Below the pieces are notes generated by a model, which did not search any database, had not been told where the DNA came from, and saw nothing but the letters and a program-made list of their open reading frames with translations. Source: Phycisphaerae bacterium (lineage in GTDB: Bacteria > Planctomycetota > Phycisphaerae > UBA1845). From it: DNA of 37,939 bases. Positions 8,874 to 16,922 of this stretch are shown here, piece by piece. The DNA is taken from positions 1-37,939 of the forward strand of contig JAJDEA010000008.1 in assembly GCA_029260035.1 (NCBI GenBank), in the 5' to 3' direction. Position 1 is the first letter of the stretch; each line of letters starts with the position of its first letter. The position numbers and the translations under genes were made by a program.

Positions 8874-10535
8874 TTACGCAAAAAACTTGCCAAGTGTCTT
8901 CTGAGTAGGGGGCCTTGTCATTAGCGATACGACGACCATCGCGATCGCTGATGCGGCAAACATCGTAGCTACGGGCATCATATCCATAAAGAGAAACGAT
9001 CTGTTCGCGCCGTAACCGGCTTTTGCGAAAAGCCAGAGCCAGGTTCCGGCAACGGCTAGCACAGAAGCATACGCACCTGCTTTCGTGGCTCGCTTCCAGT
9101 ATACAGCGGCGAAGACAAGTGGAAACAGGCTCGCGAACCCGCTGAAACACCAGACCCCCAACGTAAATACGCCGCCCGGACGCGTTAGCGCCAATAAATA
9201 GGTCACGATGACGATCAAAATGACAAAGACTCTTCCATAGAAGATGCGCTGTCGATCACTCAATTTGTCGGCGCCAATATAGTGTCCGACGATGTCGTTT
9301 GCGAAGATGCTCCCCAGGCAAAGGAATTGTGAATCGAGTGACGACATGATGGCTGCGAGTATGCCAGCGGTGAGCAAGCCTCCCAGGAGAGGCGTCGTGA
9401 GTTCCTTAACCAACTTGGCGAGTACCGCGTTTTGGTTCGTAAACCCGTACGGTATAACTGGTTTTCCGCCTATCATGGCAGACGTCGCCCAAACACCAAT
9501 CAGCACGCATGGCACCCACACGAGCATGATGAGTAGCGGGTGAGCGACCACGGAAAGTCGAAACGATCTTGCGGATTTAGCCGTGAGCCAATGCTGGAAG
9601 AGATGTGGAAACATCCCGACGCTCAGCGGAATCAACATATAAGAGAGAAATTTGAGTTTGCCTATGCCGTGTGGCTTTGCAGGCTGACGAGGTTCCCGCC
9701 CCTTCTTGTCTATTGGTGCGGCTTCCCATCTTGCGAGTTTCTTTTCGTAAACTGCTGTTTCGCCATGGTACCGTGTCAATATATCGTCATCATGAACTGT
9801 CCTGCGGAGTTTCTCCGGATTATGTTCTTGCACCATTTGGGTCGCAGCTTGCAAACCACCCAGCCTGCTTGCGATGACAGAAAAAGTGATCACTCCGAGC
9901 AAGATGAAAACGATCGTCTGGAACGCATTGGCCCATGCCGTCCCTCTGACGCCCCCGAAGAAAACGTAAACCAACACGACAATACAAATAACCGCCGAGC
10001 CGAGCCAGAACGGAATCGCCCCAGCTGCGACGCCGGCAGGGCCGACTCCTTGCGCCGGGAAGATCGATGGAAACGCTCCACCCGTCACCTTCTCGATTGT
10101 CACGCCTGCGCCCATAACGCCTATAAGTAAGTAAGGAATGACAAGGCCGACCAGGATGGGAAACAGCAGCAAGCCGAGTTTGTCGGACTCGAATCGATCG
10201 CGAAAGAACTGAATTTGCGTCGTGTAGCCGTGTTTCTTGCCGAACGACCACAGGCGAATTCCGACAAGGAAAAAGCAGGCTGAGTGAATAATGCCCGAAG
10301 ACGAGGCCATCTTTCCGTAGACGCCTATGCCGTCTTTGAACGACGCTCCGGTCGATCCGATCAGCGCAAAGGCCGTCATTGTTGTGCCGAACAGCGACAT
10401 GAGTAATAGGAAAGAACCGATGCCGCGCGACGCCAAAAAATAATCCGCAGCGGTGCCCTTGAACAATCGGCTGCTGAATGCACCGAGAAGGAGCAACAAA
10501 GCGAGGTAGCACGAGATGATGATAAGTGCCGTCAT
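8874..10535 (-). CDS. Sodium:solute symporter family protein
   Basis: A 553-residue integral membrane protein of the SSS family, with about 13 predicted helices. Typical segments are ADYFLASRGIG after the first helix, GTTMTAFALIGSTGASFKDG, and YVFFGGVRGTAWANAFQTIV (the GGxRGxxWxxxFQ family hallmark). An unusual feature is a charged cytoplasmic insertion (about residues 232-295, rich in Lys, Arg and Glu, including EKKLARWEAAPIDKKGREPR) before the helix starting KFLSYMLIPLS. It probably takes up a small solute or organic acid with sodium; the substrate is not readable. Its ATG overlaps the stop of the preceding DUF3311-like gene (ATGA, 10532-10535), and a complete AAGGAGGT precedes it, so the two are translationally coupled. 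SSS with a DUF3311 partner is a recurring bacterial pair. Confidence 0.93.
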   Translation of the reverse strand: MTALIIISCYLALLLLLGAFSSRLFKGTAADYFLASRGIGSFLLLMSLFGTTMTAFALIGSTGASFKDGIGVYGKMASSSGIIHSACFFLVGIRLWSFGKKHGYTTQIQFFRDRFESDKLGLLLFPILVGLVIPYLLIGVMGAGVTIEKVTGGAFPSIFPAQGVGPAGVAAGAIPFWLGSAVICIVVLVYVFFGGVRGTAWANAFQTIVFILLGVITFSVIASRLGGLQAATQMVQEHNPEKLRRTVHDDDILTRYHGETAVYEKKLARWEAAPIDKKGREPRQPAKPHGIGKLKFLSYMLIPLSVGMFPHLFQHWLTAKSARSFRLSVVAHPLLIMLVWVPCVLIGVWATSAMIGGKPVIPYGFTNQNAVLAKLVKELTTPLLGGLLTAGILAAIMSSLDSQFLCLGSIFANDIVGHYIGADKLSDRQRIFYGRVFVILIVIVTYLLALTRPGGVFTLGVWCFSGFASLFPLVFAAVYWKRATKAGAYASVLAVAGTWLWLFAKAGYGANRSFLFMDMMPVATMFAASAIAMVVVSLMTRPPTQKTLGKFFA

Positions 10536-10768
10536 GCCGTACCTCCTTGTGCCGGGTCTTGCACCTCGTCTGCATCATCCAACCCTTTCGGCCAACAGTA
10601 TTTGACAGCCAGCCACCAGAGGAGTCCCGCCGACACCGAGATCATTGCGTGATAGAACAGCCCGATCGGCATGAATCCCAAAACAAGCGTGTCCGAATCA
10701 TCCCACCACCAGAAATCCTGATGGAAGATGGCTAGCAATATAAGAAGGCCGTAAATGAGTTTATTCAT
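10532..10768 (-). CDS. DUF3311-like small membrane protein, symporter partner
   Basis: About 78 residues with two transmembrane helices: LIYGLLILLAIFHQDFWWWDD and MPIGLFYHAMISVSAGLLWWLAV. The HQDFWWWDDSDTLVLGFMPIGLFYH region matches DUF3311-type small proteins that travel with SSS transporters and are thought to be accessory subunits. I chose ATG 10768 because AAAGG lies five to six bases upstream. A TTG at 10783 that overlaps the preceding stop codon is an alternative adding five residues. The tail is acidic and polar. The stop overlaps the symporter start by four bases. Confidence 0.82.
   Translation of the reverse strand: MNKLIYGLLILLAIFHQDFWWWDDSDTLVLGFMPIGLFYHAMISVSAGLLWWLAVKYCWPKGLDDADEVQDPAQGGTA
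10541..10548 (-). promoter_or_regulatory. Full-length Shine-Dalgarno site of the symporter gene
   Basis: AAGGAGGT on the minus strand, five bases before ATG 10535, lies inside the last codons of the DUF3311-like gene. It is the most complete ribosome binding site I noticed in the window and fixes the symporter start at the ATGA overlap. Confidence 0.85.
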
Positions 10769-10779
10769 GATTGCCTTTT

Positions 10780-12036
10780 TCAAACCTCTTCGAGCTGAAT
10801 TGGCGCGGGCAACGGAATACGCCGACTCATATGGCTAAAAAGTTCATGCAGATCATCGTTGAACACGTCGCCAATCAGCACACGCACGATCGCATCGTTG
10901 AATTGCGGATACGATTTTGTAAACTCCGCGAAACTGAAGTCGGGATTATAGAACGCATACAGAAGTTGTCGAATCATGTGCATGCCCGATAGAAACTTCG
11001 GTGCAAATTCACTCAGCCTATCAGCGGACGGGTTGCCTGTCTTAAGTGCCTCGTGTATGGCGTCCGCTGCGAATTCGCCACCTTTTAAAGCGAGCATGAT
11101 TCCTGATGAATAGATCGGATCGAGAAAACCGAATGCGTCGCCGATCAAAATCCAGCCATCACCCGCCATTTGCCGGGATCGATAGGAAAAATCCTTAGTC
11201 ACTCGGCATGGACTGACTCGCTGAGCGTCGGCTATGCGTGTCGCCATGTTGGGACATTTTGCGATTTCCTCTTCTAGCGTGGCAAGTGGATCGTTGCCTC
11301 GACCCGTAAATAGATATTCAGGCGGAGCAACGACGCCAATACTGGCAACGTCATTCGGTAGAGGGATAAACCAGAACCATCCGTTGCGATCCGGCGTGTG
11401 AATGATGATCGTCGCGCCCGCATTTCGACCTTCGTCGTGTTTCGCGCCCTGATAGTAGGAATAGATGGCTGCGTTTCGGAGGTCGGGGTCCAGCTGGTAA
11501 AGACCCAATTGTCTCGCGAGCAGTGTTCCGTGCCCGCTCGCGTCAATGACGACTCGGCTGGGGATTGCCGTCTCTTCGCCGTCCACCAACGCTTTGATCC
11601 CGATCGCCTTGGCCCCGTCGAACATCACTTCCGTGACGCGGGCGCCCTCGATAACCTCCGCACCGTGCTCGCGCGCATTGTCAAGCATCATTTTGTCGAA
11701 CCGATCGCGAGGCACCTGCCAGGTGATGGACCAGTCGTTCGGATCACGATCAGTAAAATAGAACGGTTTGGATTGTTTTCCGAACGCGTTGACGAATTGC
11801 ACACTTTCCTTACGCGGAAAATCTGACGCTCGAAGTTTGTCCAGCATCCCGATACGAGAGAACGTATGGAAAGTCTGAGGCATCAACGACTCTCCGATGT
11901 GGTAGCGAGGAAACTGTGATTGCTCTAGGACGAGCGTTTTACGGCCATGGTCGGCAAGGACTGTGGCTGCGGTGGCGCCGGCTGGTCCGCCGCCGATGAT
12001 TACGCAATCCAACGAAGTGTACTTTTCGTTCAACAA
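10780..12036 (-). CDS. FAD-dependent halogenase-like / geranylgeranyl-reductase-like oxidoreductase
   Basis: A flavoprotein of about 418 residues from TTG 12036, with AAAGGGAA upstream; the frame is open to a TTG at 12108, which would overlap the preceding gene. Features, numbered from 12036: Rossmann GGGPAG at about 15-20, PRYHIGESLMP at about 44-54 (typical of flavin-dependent halogenases of the PltA/CmlS type), a Lys at about 76 where these halogenases keep the catalytic Lys, and W-x-W-x-I-P at about 220-225 (WFWFIP), the halogenase hallmark. A second FAD motif includes GDAFGFLDPIYSSG. The segment following the Lys departs from the usual SxxFxWG pattern, so chemistry may be oxidation or reduction and not halogenation. 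It follows the chorismate-lyase-like gene, which suggests an aromatic substrate. A separate flavin reductase would be needed and is not in the window. Confidence 0.83.
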   Translation of the reverse strand: MLNEKYTSLDCVIIGGGPAGATAATVLADHGRKTLVLEQSQFPRYHIGESLMPQTFHTFSRIGMLDKLRASDFPRKESVQFVNAFGKQSKPFYFTDRDPNDWSITWQVPRDRFDKMMLDNAREHGAEVIEGARVTEVMFDGAKAIGIKALVDGEETAIPSRVVIDASGHGTLLARQLGLYQLDPDLRNAAIYSYYQGAKHDEGRNAGATIIIHTPDRNGWFWFIPLPNDVASIGVVAPPEYLFTGRGNDPLATLEEEIAKCPNMATRIADAQRVSPCRVTKDFSYRSRQMAGDGWILIGDAFGFLDPIYSSGIMLALKGGEFAADAIHEALKTGNPSADRLSEFAPKFLSGMHMIRQLLYAFYNPDFSFAEFTKSYPQFNDAIVRVLIGDVFNDDLHELFSHMSRRIPLPAPIQLEEV

Positions 12037-12091
12037 CTTTGGGATTCCCTTTCGGGTGATTGTAAAAAAGACATTAGGATTTTTATTGGAG

Positions 12092-12658
12092 TCATTGCCC
12101 GGATACAACTTCTAGAAGTTCTATGGCTGGCCTGCCGTCGCAGTAGATGGTTGCGATTCGTCCATATGCGTGCGCATCGCTCTTTATATTCAAGTAGCTT
12201 TGTATCGGCGATGCAGGCGCAATCTGAAGATACCACTGCGGGGCGACGTGCCGCAAAACGTCATGTCGAATCAAGATGTCGCCGAGCGGAGCATTTCGAT
12301 CAAGAATTTCATTTTCTGCCGAATCAGGGATCAACGACAAGTCAATGCGTACGATACCGAATTCCACGACATGTTCCGAACCTTGTTTGCTCAGATTAAT
12401 CATACGCGTGTAGTAAGAGGCTTCCGCTACCTGATTCAAGACGGTCAACTCAACGGGTTGGCCGTAGAAAGACTGTAAGACAGTTGTCATATGATTTTCG
12501 TGAGCAAGAAGTTCAGTGAATGGATCGCTCAACTTATCCGCGCTGATACGTTTGCAGTTGTCTGCGCATGCGTCGGCGTCGAGGAATCCACTGATCAAAC
12601 TCCTGAAAGCGGCTAGGGCACTTTGGTCTTGAGTAGGACTTTTGTCGCGTTGGATCAT
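12092..12658 (-). CDS. Chorismate-lyase (UbiC)-like protein
   Basis: 188 residues, resembling chorismate pyruvate-lyases (UbiC/DUF98, UTRA-like fold). Similarities: an entry segment with HMTTVLQSFYGQPVELTVL (compare UbiC SMTKRFEQQGKTVSVT), an Arg in YYTRMINL at the place of the substrate-binding Arg76, APLGDIL at the place of the TPLGRYL turn carrying Leu114, and a C-terminal GRPAIELLEVV matching GKPLLLTELFLP with the Glu155 equivalent. If active it would convert chorismate to 4-hydroxybenzoate and pyruvate in the cytoplasm. Sequence similarity is low overall, so this is a fold-and-residue call; some relatives may bind other aromatics. ATG 12658 overlaps the stop of the radical SAM gene (ATGA), and the flavoprotein follows, so the three are probably co-translated. 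Confidence 0.72.
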   Translation of the reverse strand: MIQRDKSPTQDQSALAAFRSLISGFLDADACADNCKRISADKLSDPFTELLAHENHMTTVLQSFYGQPVELTVLNQVAEASYYTRMINLSKQGSEHVVEFGIVRIDLSLIPDSAENEILDRNAPLGDILIRHDVLRHVAPQWYLQIAPASPIQSYLNIKSDAHAYGRIATIYCDGRPAIELLEVVSGQ

Positions 12659-13974
12659 GTATATCGCGTGCTTTGATAAGAGGCCTCAAAAAATCCGGGA
12701 AGCAATCCGTCCACTTGTAGCAAGCCTTGGCGCGTCAGTACGATCTGATCGGAAGTTAAGTCGGCCAGCCCCGCGTTCACCAAGCCATGAAGAGCGTCCT
12801 TGAATTCGCTGAGAACGTCGACACCAAACTTGTCTCGAAAATAGCTCGCGTCGAGACGGCCCAGTTTGCATTGCAGAATAAACTCGCGAATCATTTGCTG
12901 GTGGTTATTGATGGGCAGCGCTCGAGCAAGCGGAAGTTTTCCCTTGGAAAGCGATGAGATGTAGTCATCCCACGAGTCGAGGTTTTGATAATGAACGCCC
13001 TGCAAATGCGAAAAAGACGCGACGCCAGTACCAATCATGTCCGCCCCATGCCAAACCGCATCGCGATAAACAAACGCACTGTGTTCGGACGGTTTCACCA
13101 ACGTATACGCGCTTGAGATTTCATATCCCGCTTGTTCAAATTCTCGGAAAGCATACTCGACCCATCGGCGTTTGGTGGGCCAATCAGCTACGGGATTGGG
13201 TGAGCCAGTCGTTTTGGATTCAACGGCGAGATTCGAATTATGCGGAACTTCCATCTGGTAAATCGTGACGCTGTCCGGATTGAGATTGATAGCCTTGGCT
13301 ACCGTTTCCTTCCAGGTCTTATCGGTGTCTCCTACCATGCCGGCAATCAGGTCGATGTTAATCTGCTGAAAGCCGACTTCTTTAGCCCATTCGTAAGACT
13401 GCAGGATTTCCGGTGACTTGTGAGCCCGGCCATTCGTTGCCAGAATCTCGTCATCGAAGTGTTCGACGCCGAGGCTCACCCGAGTCACGCCGATCGCTCG
13501 GATTGTCTCAAGTTTGCTTTTCTTCAACGTTCCCGGCTCGCATTCGAAAGTGACTTCGCTCGCTCGTTCCCAGGTCCAGTGTTTTGCGATATCGTCAACC
13601 AGCCGTTTTAGCTGGTCGTTGCTGAGAAACGAGGGAGTCCCGCCACCGAAATAGACGAACTCAAAATCTCGCCCGGCCAAGCTCTCGCATTCAGCATAGA
13701 GGGCCATTTCTCGACTTAACGCGGTGAGGTACTCTTCCACCTCAGTAGAATTCTTGTCCGTGTAAACACGGAAGTAGCAAAACCTGCACCGCTTTCGGCA
13801 AAACGGGATGTGAATGTACAGGCCGACCGGTGTCTTAATGGTGGCAGCAAATGGCGTTTCGAGTGCCGTTTTCGCTACGGTTACATGGCCGGCTTGCCAC
13901 GCGGAGAAGGGGGGGTAGTTCGAAACAAAATAGCTTCCGACTTCCGTTTTATCTTTGACGACGTCAAGTTCCAA
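12655..13974 (-). CDS. HemN/HemW-like radical SAM protein
   Basis: About 439 residues from TTG 13974, chosen because GAGGG at 13984-13988 sits eight to nine bases upstream; the open frame extends to 14055. The radical SAM cluster motif is CX3CX2C at C59, C63 and C66 (YIHIPFCRKRCRFCYF). The fourth Cys seen in HemN/HemW (CX2CXC) is replaced by Phe-Arg. It is followed by YFGGGTPSFL, the SAM-binding GGE-like region, and by FECEPGTL, SLGVEHFDD and INIDLIAGMVGDT, all as in the HemN/HemW family. The C-terminal region resembles the HemN_C domain. Context (chorismate-lyase-like and flavin halogenase-like genes downstream) argues against plain heme synthesis and for a pathway enzyme, perhaps a radical SAM methyltransferase or oxidase. 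Its own promoter appears at 14079-14107. Confidence 0.85.
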   Translation of the reverse strand: MELDVVKDKTEVGSYFVSNYPPFSAWQAGHVTVAKTALETPFAATIKTPVGLYIHIPFCRKRCRFCYFRVYTDKNSTEVEEYLTALSREMALYAECESLAGRDFEFVYFGGGTPSFLSNDQLKRLVDDIAKHWTWERASEVTFECEPGTLKKSKLETIRAIGVTRVSLGVEHFDDEILATNGRAHKSPEILQSYEWAKEVGFQQINIDLIAGMVGDTDKTWKETVAKAINLNPDSVTIYQMEVPHNSNLAVESKTTGSPNPVADWPTKRRWVEYAFREFEQAGYEISSAYTLVKPSEHSAFVYRDAVWHGADMIGTGVASFSHLQGVHYQNLDSWDDYISSLSKGKLPLARALPINNHQQMIREFILQCKLGRLDASYFRDKFGVDVLSEFKDALHGLVNAGLADLTSDQIVLTRQGLLQVDGLLPGFFEASYQSTRYT

Positions 13975-14078
13975 GAACACTTCCCTCTGATGAAGCCTAT
14001 CCGGGGTTCGACAGGGGCGATTCTTTGTTGAATCGCGCACGATCGATCCGGGCAAATGTAAACATGTTTCTTTCGATG

Positions 14079-14107
14079 AGTATAGCGATTGCAGATTCGA
14101 TGTTCAA
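14079..14107 (-). promoter_or_regulatory. Sigma70-like promoter upstream of the radical SAM gene
   Basis: On the minus strand TTGAAC (14107-14102) and TATACT (14084-14079) are separated by exactly 17 bases. It lies in a 287-base gap between the Fe-ADH stop and the radical SAM start, about 100 bases before TTG 13974. It would drive the radical SAM / UbiC-like / flavoprotein / DUF3311-like / symporter group separately from the ligase-reductase block upstream. The rest of the gap holds no supported gene. Confidence 0.6.
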
Positions 14108-14261
14108 TGTAATATCTTGTCCTGACAGGAGTTACGCTGTAGCAACCTTCTAACCGCACAGCTTGCCGTTGATGCGAACTCCCGCAAGAACCACTTTCGC
14201 TTGCTATAGGGCAAGTAGGGCTTGATCTTTCTGCCAACGGCTGAGTACGAACGCCTTCGGC

Positions 14262-15416
14262 TTATTCAAAAGCGGCCCGGTAAAGCGATTCAAACTCCGC
14301 CTTGCCGACCGTGCGTGGGTTGAAGGAAGCGGTCCATTGCTGGGCTGCAGAATGGGCCAGTTCTGGGATTCTATCACGATCGACATGATAATCGCAAAGC
14401 CGATTTGGAAGCTGGGCGATATCGAGCATTTCTTCAACTCGTTGTGCCAGGGGTTCGCCATTATTTGTAAGGTCGGCGTATGGGTTCGTGCCTTCGGCAG
14501 TGTTGAATCGAATCACATGGGGAAGCATTAAGCCCACAGCTTGGCCGTGTGCAATGCCATACGTTGACGTCAATGGATTGGCACAGGCGTGAGCGGCACC
14601 GAGCATGGATCGCTCAATAGCAGCACCCGCGATATGTGCGCCGAGCAACATGTCCGCGCGTGCTTCTTCATCTTCCGGGCGGGCGATGGCTAGCCCGAAA
14701 GCGCGTTCGAGCCTAGACCAGGCTTCGCGTGATAATTCACGTGAGGCGTCATTGCGCGCGTTCGATCCGGCTGATTCGATCGCATGGGCGATCGCATCAA
14801 TACCCGAGGCAGCAGCTACAGAGCGAGGCTGGCTCAAAGTCAGCTCCGGATCGAGAATGGCCACGATCGGCCGTAATCCTCCGTCTTTCGGCAGCCTTCT
14901 GTCGCCGCATGCCATTTTTTGATGTGTGTCTGGATCGCTAATAAGCGCGAAGGACTGAGCTTCGCTGCCCGTTCCCGATGTTGTAGGAACGGCAATCATC
15001 GGGAGCATGGGTTTGGACGCTTTGCCGATGCCCCAATAGTCGGCCATTTTACCGCCATTTGTCAGGAGAAGATTAGTTCCCTTCGTGCAATCCAGCGTGC
15101 TGCCGCCCCCAAGGCCTACGAAGAAATCGATCTTGGCTTCGCGGGCAAGCTGAAGACAAGCCTCTACATGATGGGTCGTTGGATTCTCTTCAACTTCGCT
15201 GAAAACGGTGACAAGAAGACCGGCTGATTCCAACGCATCCAACGCGCGTGCAGCGTGCCCAGCCTGAATGATCCCTGCGTCAGTAAGCAAAAGAACGTGC
15301 TGAGCTCCTTCCGCTTTGGCTATCGCGCCAAGCTCTGCCAGCTTTCCTGGCCCGAACACGACGCGGGTAGGGGAGTGACTCAATACTGACCGCAACGAGG
15401 CGACATGTTCCGTCAC
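14262..15416 (-). CDS. Iron-containing alcohol dehydrogenase
   Basis: A 384-residue group III alcohol dehydrogenase, normal length. The N-terminal dinucleotide-binding domain has GLGGGSTLD at about 101-109 and VPTTSGTGSE at about 143-152. The metal site is complete: D207 and H211 in GIDAIAHAIES, H276 in GAAHACANPL and H290 in GIAHGQAVGLMLPH. It would interconvert an aldehyde and an alcohol with NAD(P)H. Its ATG overlaps the stop of the ALDH-family reductase (ATGA, 15413-15416), so the two are translationally coupled and most likely act in sequence: acid activation by the ligase upstream, reduction to aldehyde by the ALDH-like enzyme, then to alcohol here. The substrate class (fatty or aromatic) is not known. 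Confidence 0.93.
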   Translation of the reverse strand: MTEHVASLRSVLSHSPTRVVFGPGKLAELGAIAKAEGAQHVLLLTDAGIIQAGHAARALDALESAGLLVTVFSEVEENPTTHHVEACLQLAREAKIDFFVGLGGGSTLDCTKGTNLLLTNGGKMADYWGIGKASKPMLPMIAVPTTSGTGSEAQSFALISDPDTHQKMACGDRRLPKDGGLRPIVAILDPELTLSQPRSVAAASGIDAIAHAIESAGSNARNDASRELSREAWSRLERAFGLAIARPEDEEARADMLLGAHIAGAAIERSMLGAAHACANPLTSTYGIAHGQAVGLMLPHVIRFNTAEGTNPYADLTNNGEPLAQRVEEMLDIAQLPNRLCDYHVDRDRIPELAHSAAQQWTASFNPRTVGKAEFESLYRAAFE

Positions 15417-16834
15417 GCAACCGACTCCACTTGGAATGCGCGCTGCCGGTATAAATGTTCGAAAAGATTACCTTCGTGCGGTTGATCCCAGCTTAGCTGG
15501 TAAGTTGGAATCGAGCCGATGTTGAGTCGGTCAATGTTGGGAGATTGCATTAACGAATCGATCAACGGCTTATTTCGAGTGATGGCTGTGACCACCAGAC
15601 TGCTTCCGATTGCGTTAAGCAGGTCAGACTCGGGGCATTCCACAACCGACGCGAACGGAAAGAGGAATTCGCGGTTCGCAAGTGGGTGGTTATGATCTTC
15701 GCACCACACAACGGTTGGCAGCAAATAAGACACCCGCTCCTTTTCGACAAGCCTGTCCGATCCCCGAATCTCTTTTGTCAGATCGACAGCGCCATCGGTG
15801 CGGAGATCATTATCAATCATTGAATTGATCGCCCTTGCTACCGCTGGGTTCGCAAACGCCGCGATCTCGGCATCAGGATCGTCCGCCGCGAGCGCTTCGA
15901 CTTTCGCAAGCCGATCAGCCAGAGCTTCGGCAATCGCTCGACCATTTCGCGGAGTCCAAATGCTTGAAGCGTTAATACACGATCGACCGCCGTTTGCTGC
16001 GATGGATGTGGCGATCAAGTCAAGGTGCTTCTCCCAGTGGTCGGCGGATTCGTCATCCAGGATGACTTTGCTGAAACCCGGGCCATGAACTTCGACTTTG
16101 GGGTCGTTCTGCCAAGGCTGTGTCGTTTTTCGATCGCCGAAAAGCATGGATCGATCGACGTGTCGAAGAAGCTCAGCTGCACCGGCATGACTCGTTGGAT
16201 AAAAGCCGAAGGCTTCGCGAGGTACTCCCGCCTCACAGAATGCCTGAATAATACGATAGGGGGTCCAGGGTTCTTCTCTACCGGGCTTTAAAGCGATGGG
16301 CGCCTTGAGCGCTATCGCGGGAACCCAAAGCGAATGGACGCCGGGCGAGTTGCTGGGTAGGACGGCGCCGAAAATTCTCCCCTCACGAAAATAGCTAAGG
16401 GTGCCGCCATTATGGCTTCCGTAGCCTTGGTCGAGAATGGAGAGGTCAAAGCCTCTGGTTAGGCCGTGAATTACCTTGTCAATGTCGCTGAGAACTCGAC
16501 GGATTTTGTCCGCGTTGTTTCGACAATAGGTGATTGGCATGCCCGTTGTGGCAGATAACAAGCCAATGTAATCGTCGAAGGTTTGCGACGTGTCACCTAT
16601 CGGCAGGCTCGCCGTCATGAATAGCTCTGCCGCTTTCTTCGATTTTGCAATGAGATCGTTTACGGAGAATCGTTCGAGCACGTCATCAGCCATGCGAGAG
16701 ATGTCGCGCGCGACCATCCCGCTGTTCGCCTGGCTAACGGTCGCTATTGGTGTGCCCGTCGCGTGATGCACCAACTCGACCTGGTCGATGCTTTCGTATG
16801 CGACGCCATGACGGAGGATGGGAATGTGCAACAC
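15413..16834 (-). CDS. Aldehyde-dehydrogenase-superfamily acyl reductase (LuxC-like role)
   Basis: 473 residues with the ALDH fold. The cofactor segment includes LPSNSPGVHSLW (about 159-170) and ALKPG with K183, matching the LKPA Lys of ALDHs. The catalytic Cys is C286 in NGGRSCINAS. The C-terminal part contains NREFLFPFASVVEC, similar to the conserved E-x-F-x-P region. Such enzymes either oxidise aldehydes or reduce acyl-thioesters. Being between a PaaK/LuxE-like ligase and a coupled Fe-ADH suggests the reductive direction, as in the LuxE-LuxC fatty acid reductase. It starts with GTG 16834, 88 bases after the ligase stop, and shares an ATGA overlap with the ADH. No luciferase genes are present. 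Confidence 0.82.
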   Translation of the reverse strand: MLHIPILRHGVAYESIDQVELVHHATGTPIATVSQANSGMVARDISRMADDVLERFSVNDLIAKSKKAAELFMTASLPIGDTSQTFDDYIGLLSATTGMPITYCRNNADKIRRVLSDIDKVIHGLTRGFDLSILDQGYGSHNGGTLSYFREGRIFGAVLPSNSPGVHSLWVPAIALKAPIALKPGREEPWTPYRIIQAFCEAGVPREAFGFYPTSHAGAAELLRHVDRSMLFGDRKTTQPWQNDPKVEVHGPGFSKVILDDESADHWEKHLDLIATSIAANGGRSCINASSIWTPRNGRAIAEALADRLAKVEALAADDPDAEIAAFANPAVARAINSMIDNDLRTDGAVDLTKEIRGSDRLVEKERVSYLLPTVVWCEDHNHPLANREFLFPFASVVECPESDLLNAIGSSLVVTAITRNKPLIDSLMQSPNIDRLNIGSIPTYQLSWDQPHEGNLFEHLYRQRAFQVESVA

Positions 16835-16922
16835 GATCGTTTTCTCGTTTCGGTGTTCGTTGAATCGAACAAACTCTTGAAAAACGCCCGGGCTTGGGCG
16901 CTACGCAAGGCCATCGCTTTTC

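Noticed and set aside
9540..10130. Plus-strand frame of 196 codons
   Set aside because: Antisense to the symporter, Arg/Cys-rich, with no family features.
12655..13974. Canonical heme enzyme hemN/hemW
   Set aside because: The fourth Cys of the usual motif is missing and the neighbours are not heme genes.
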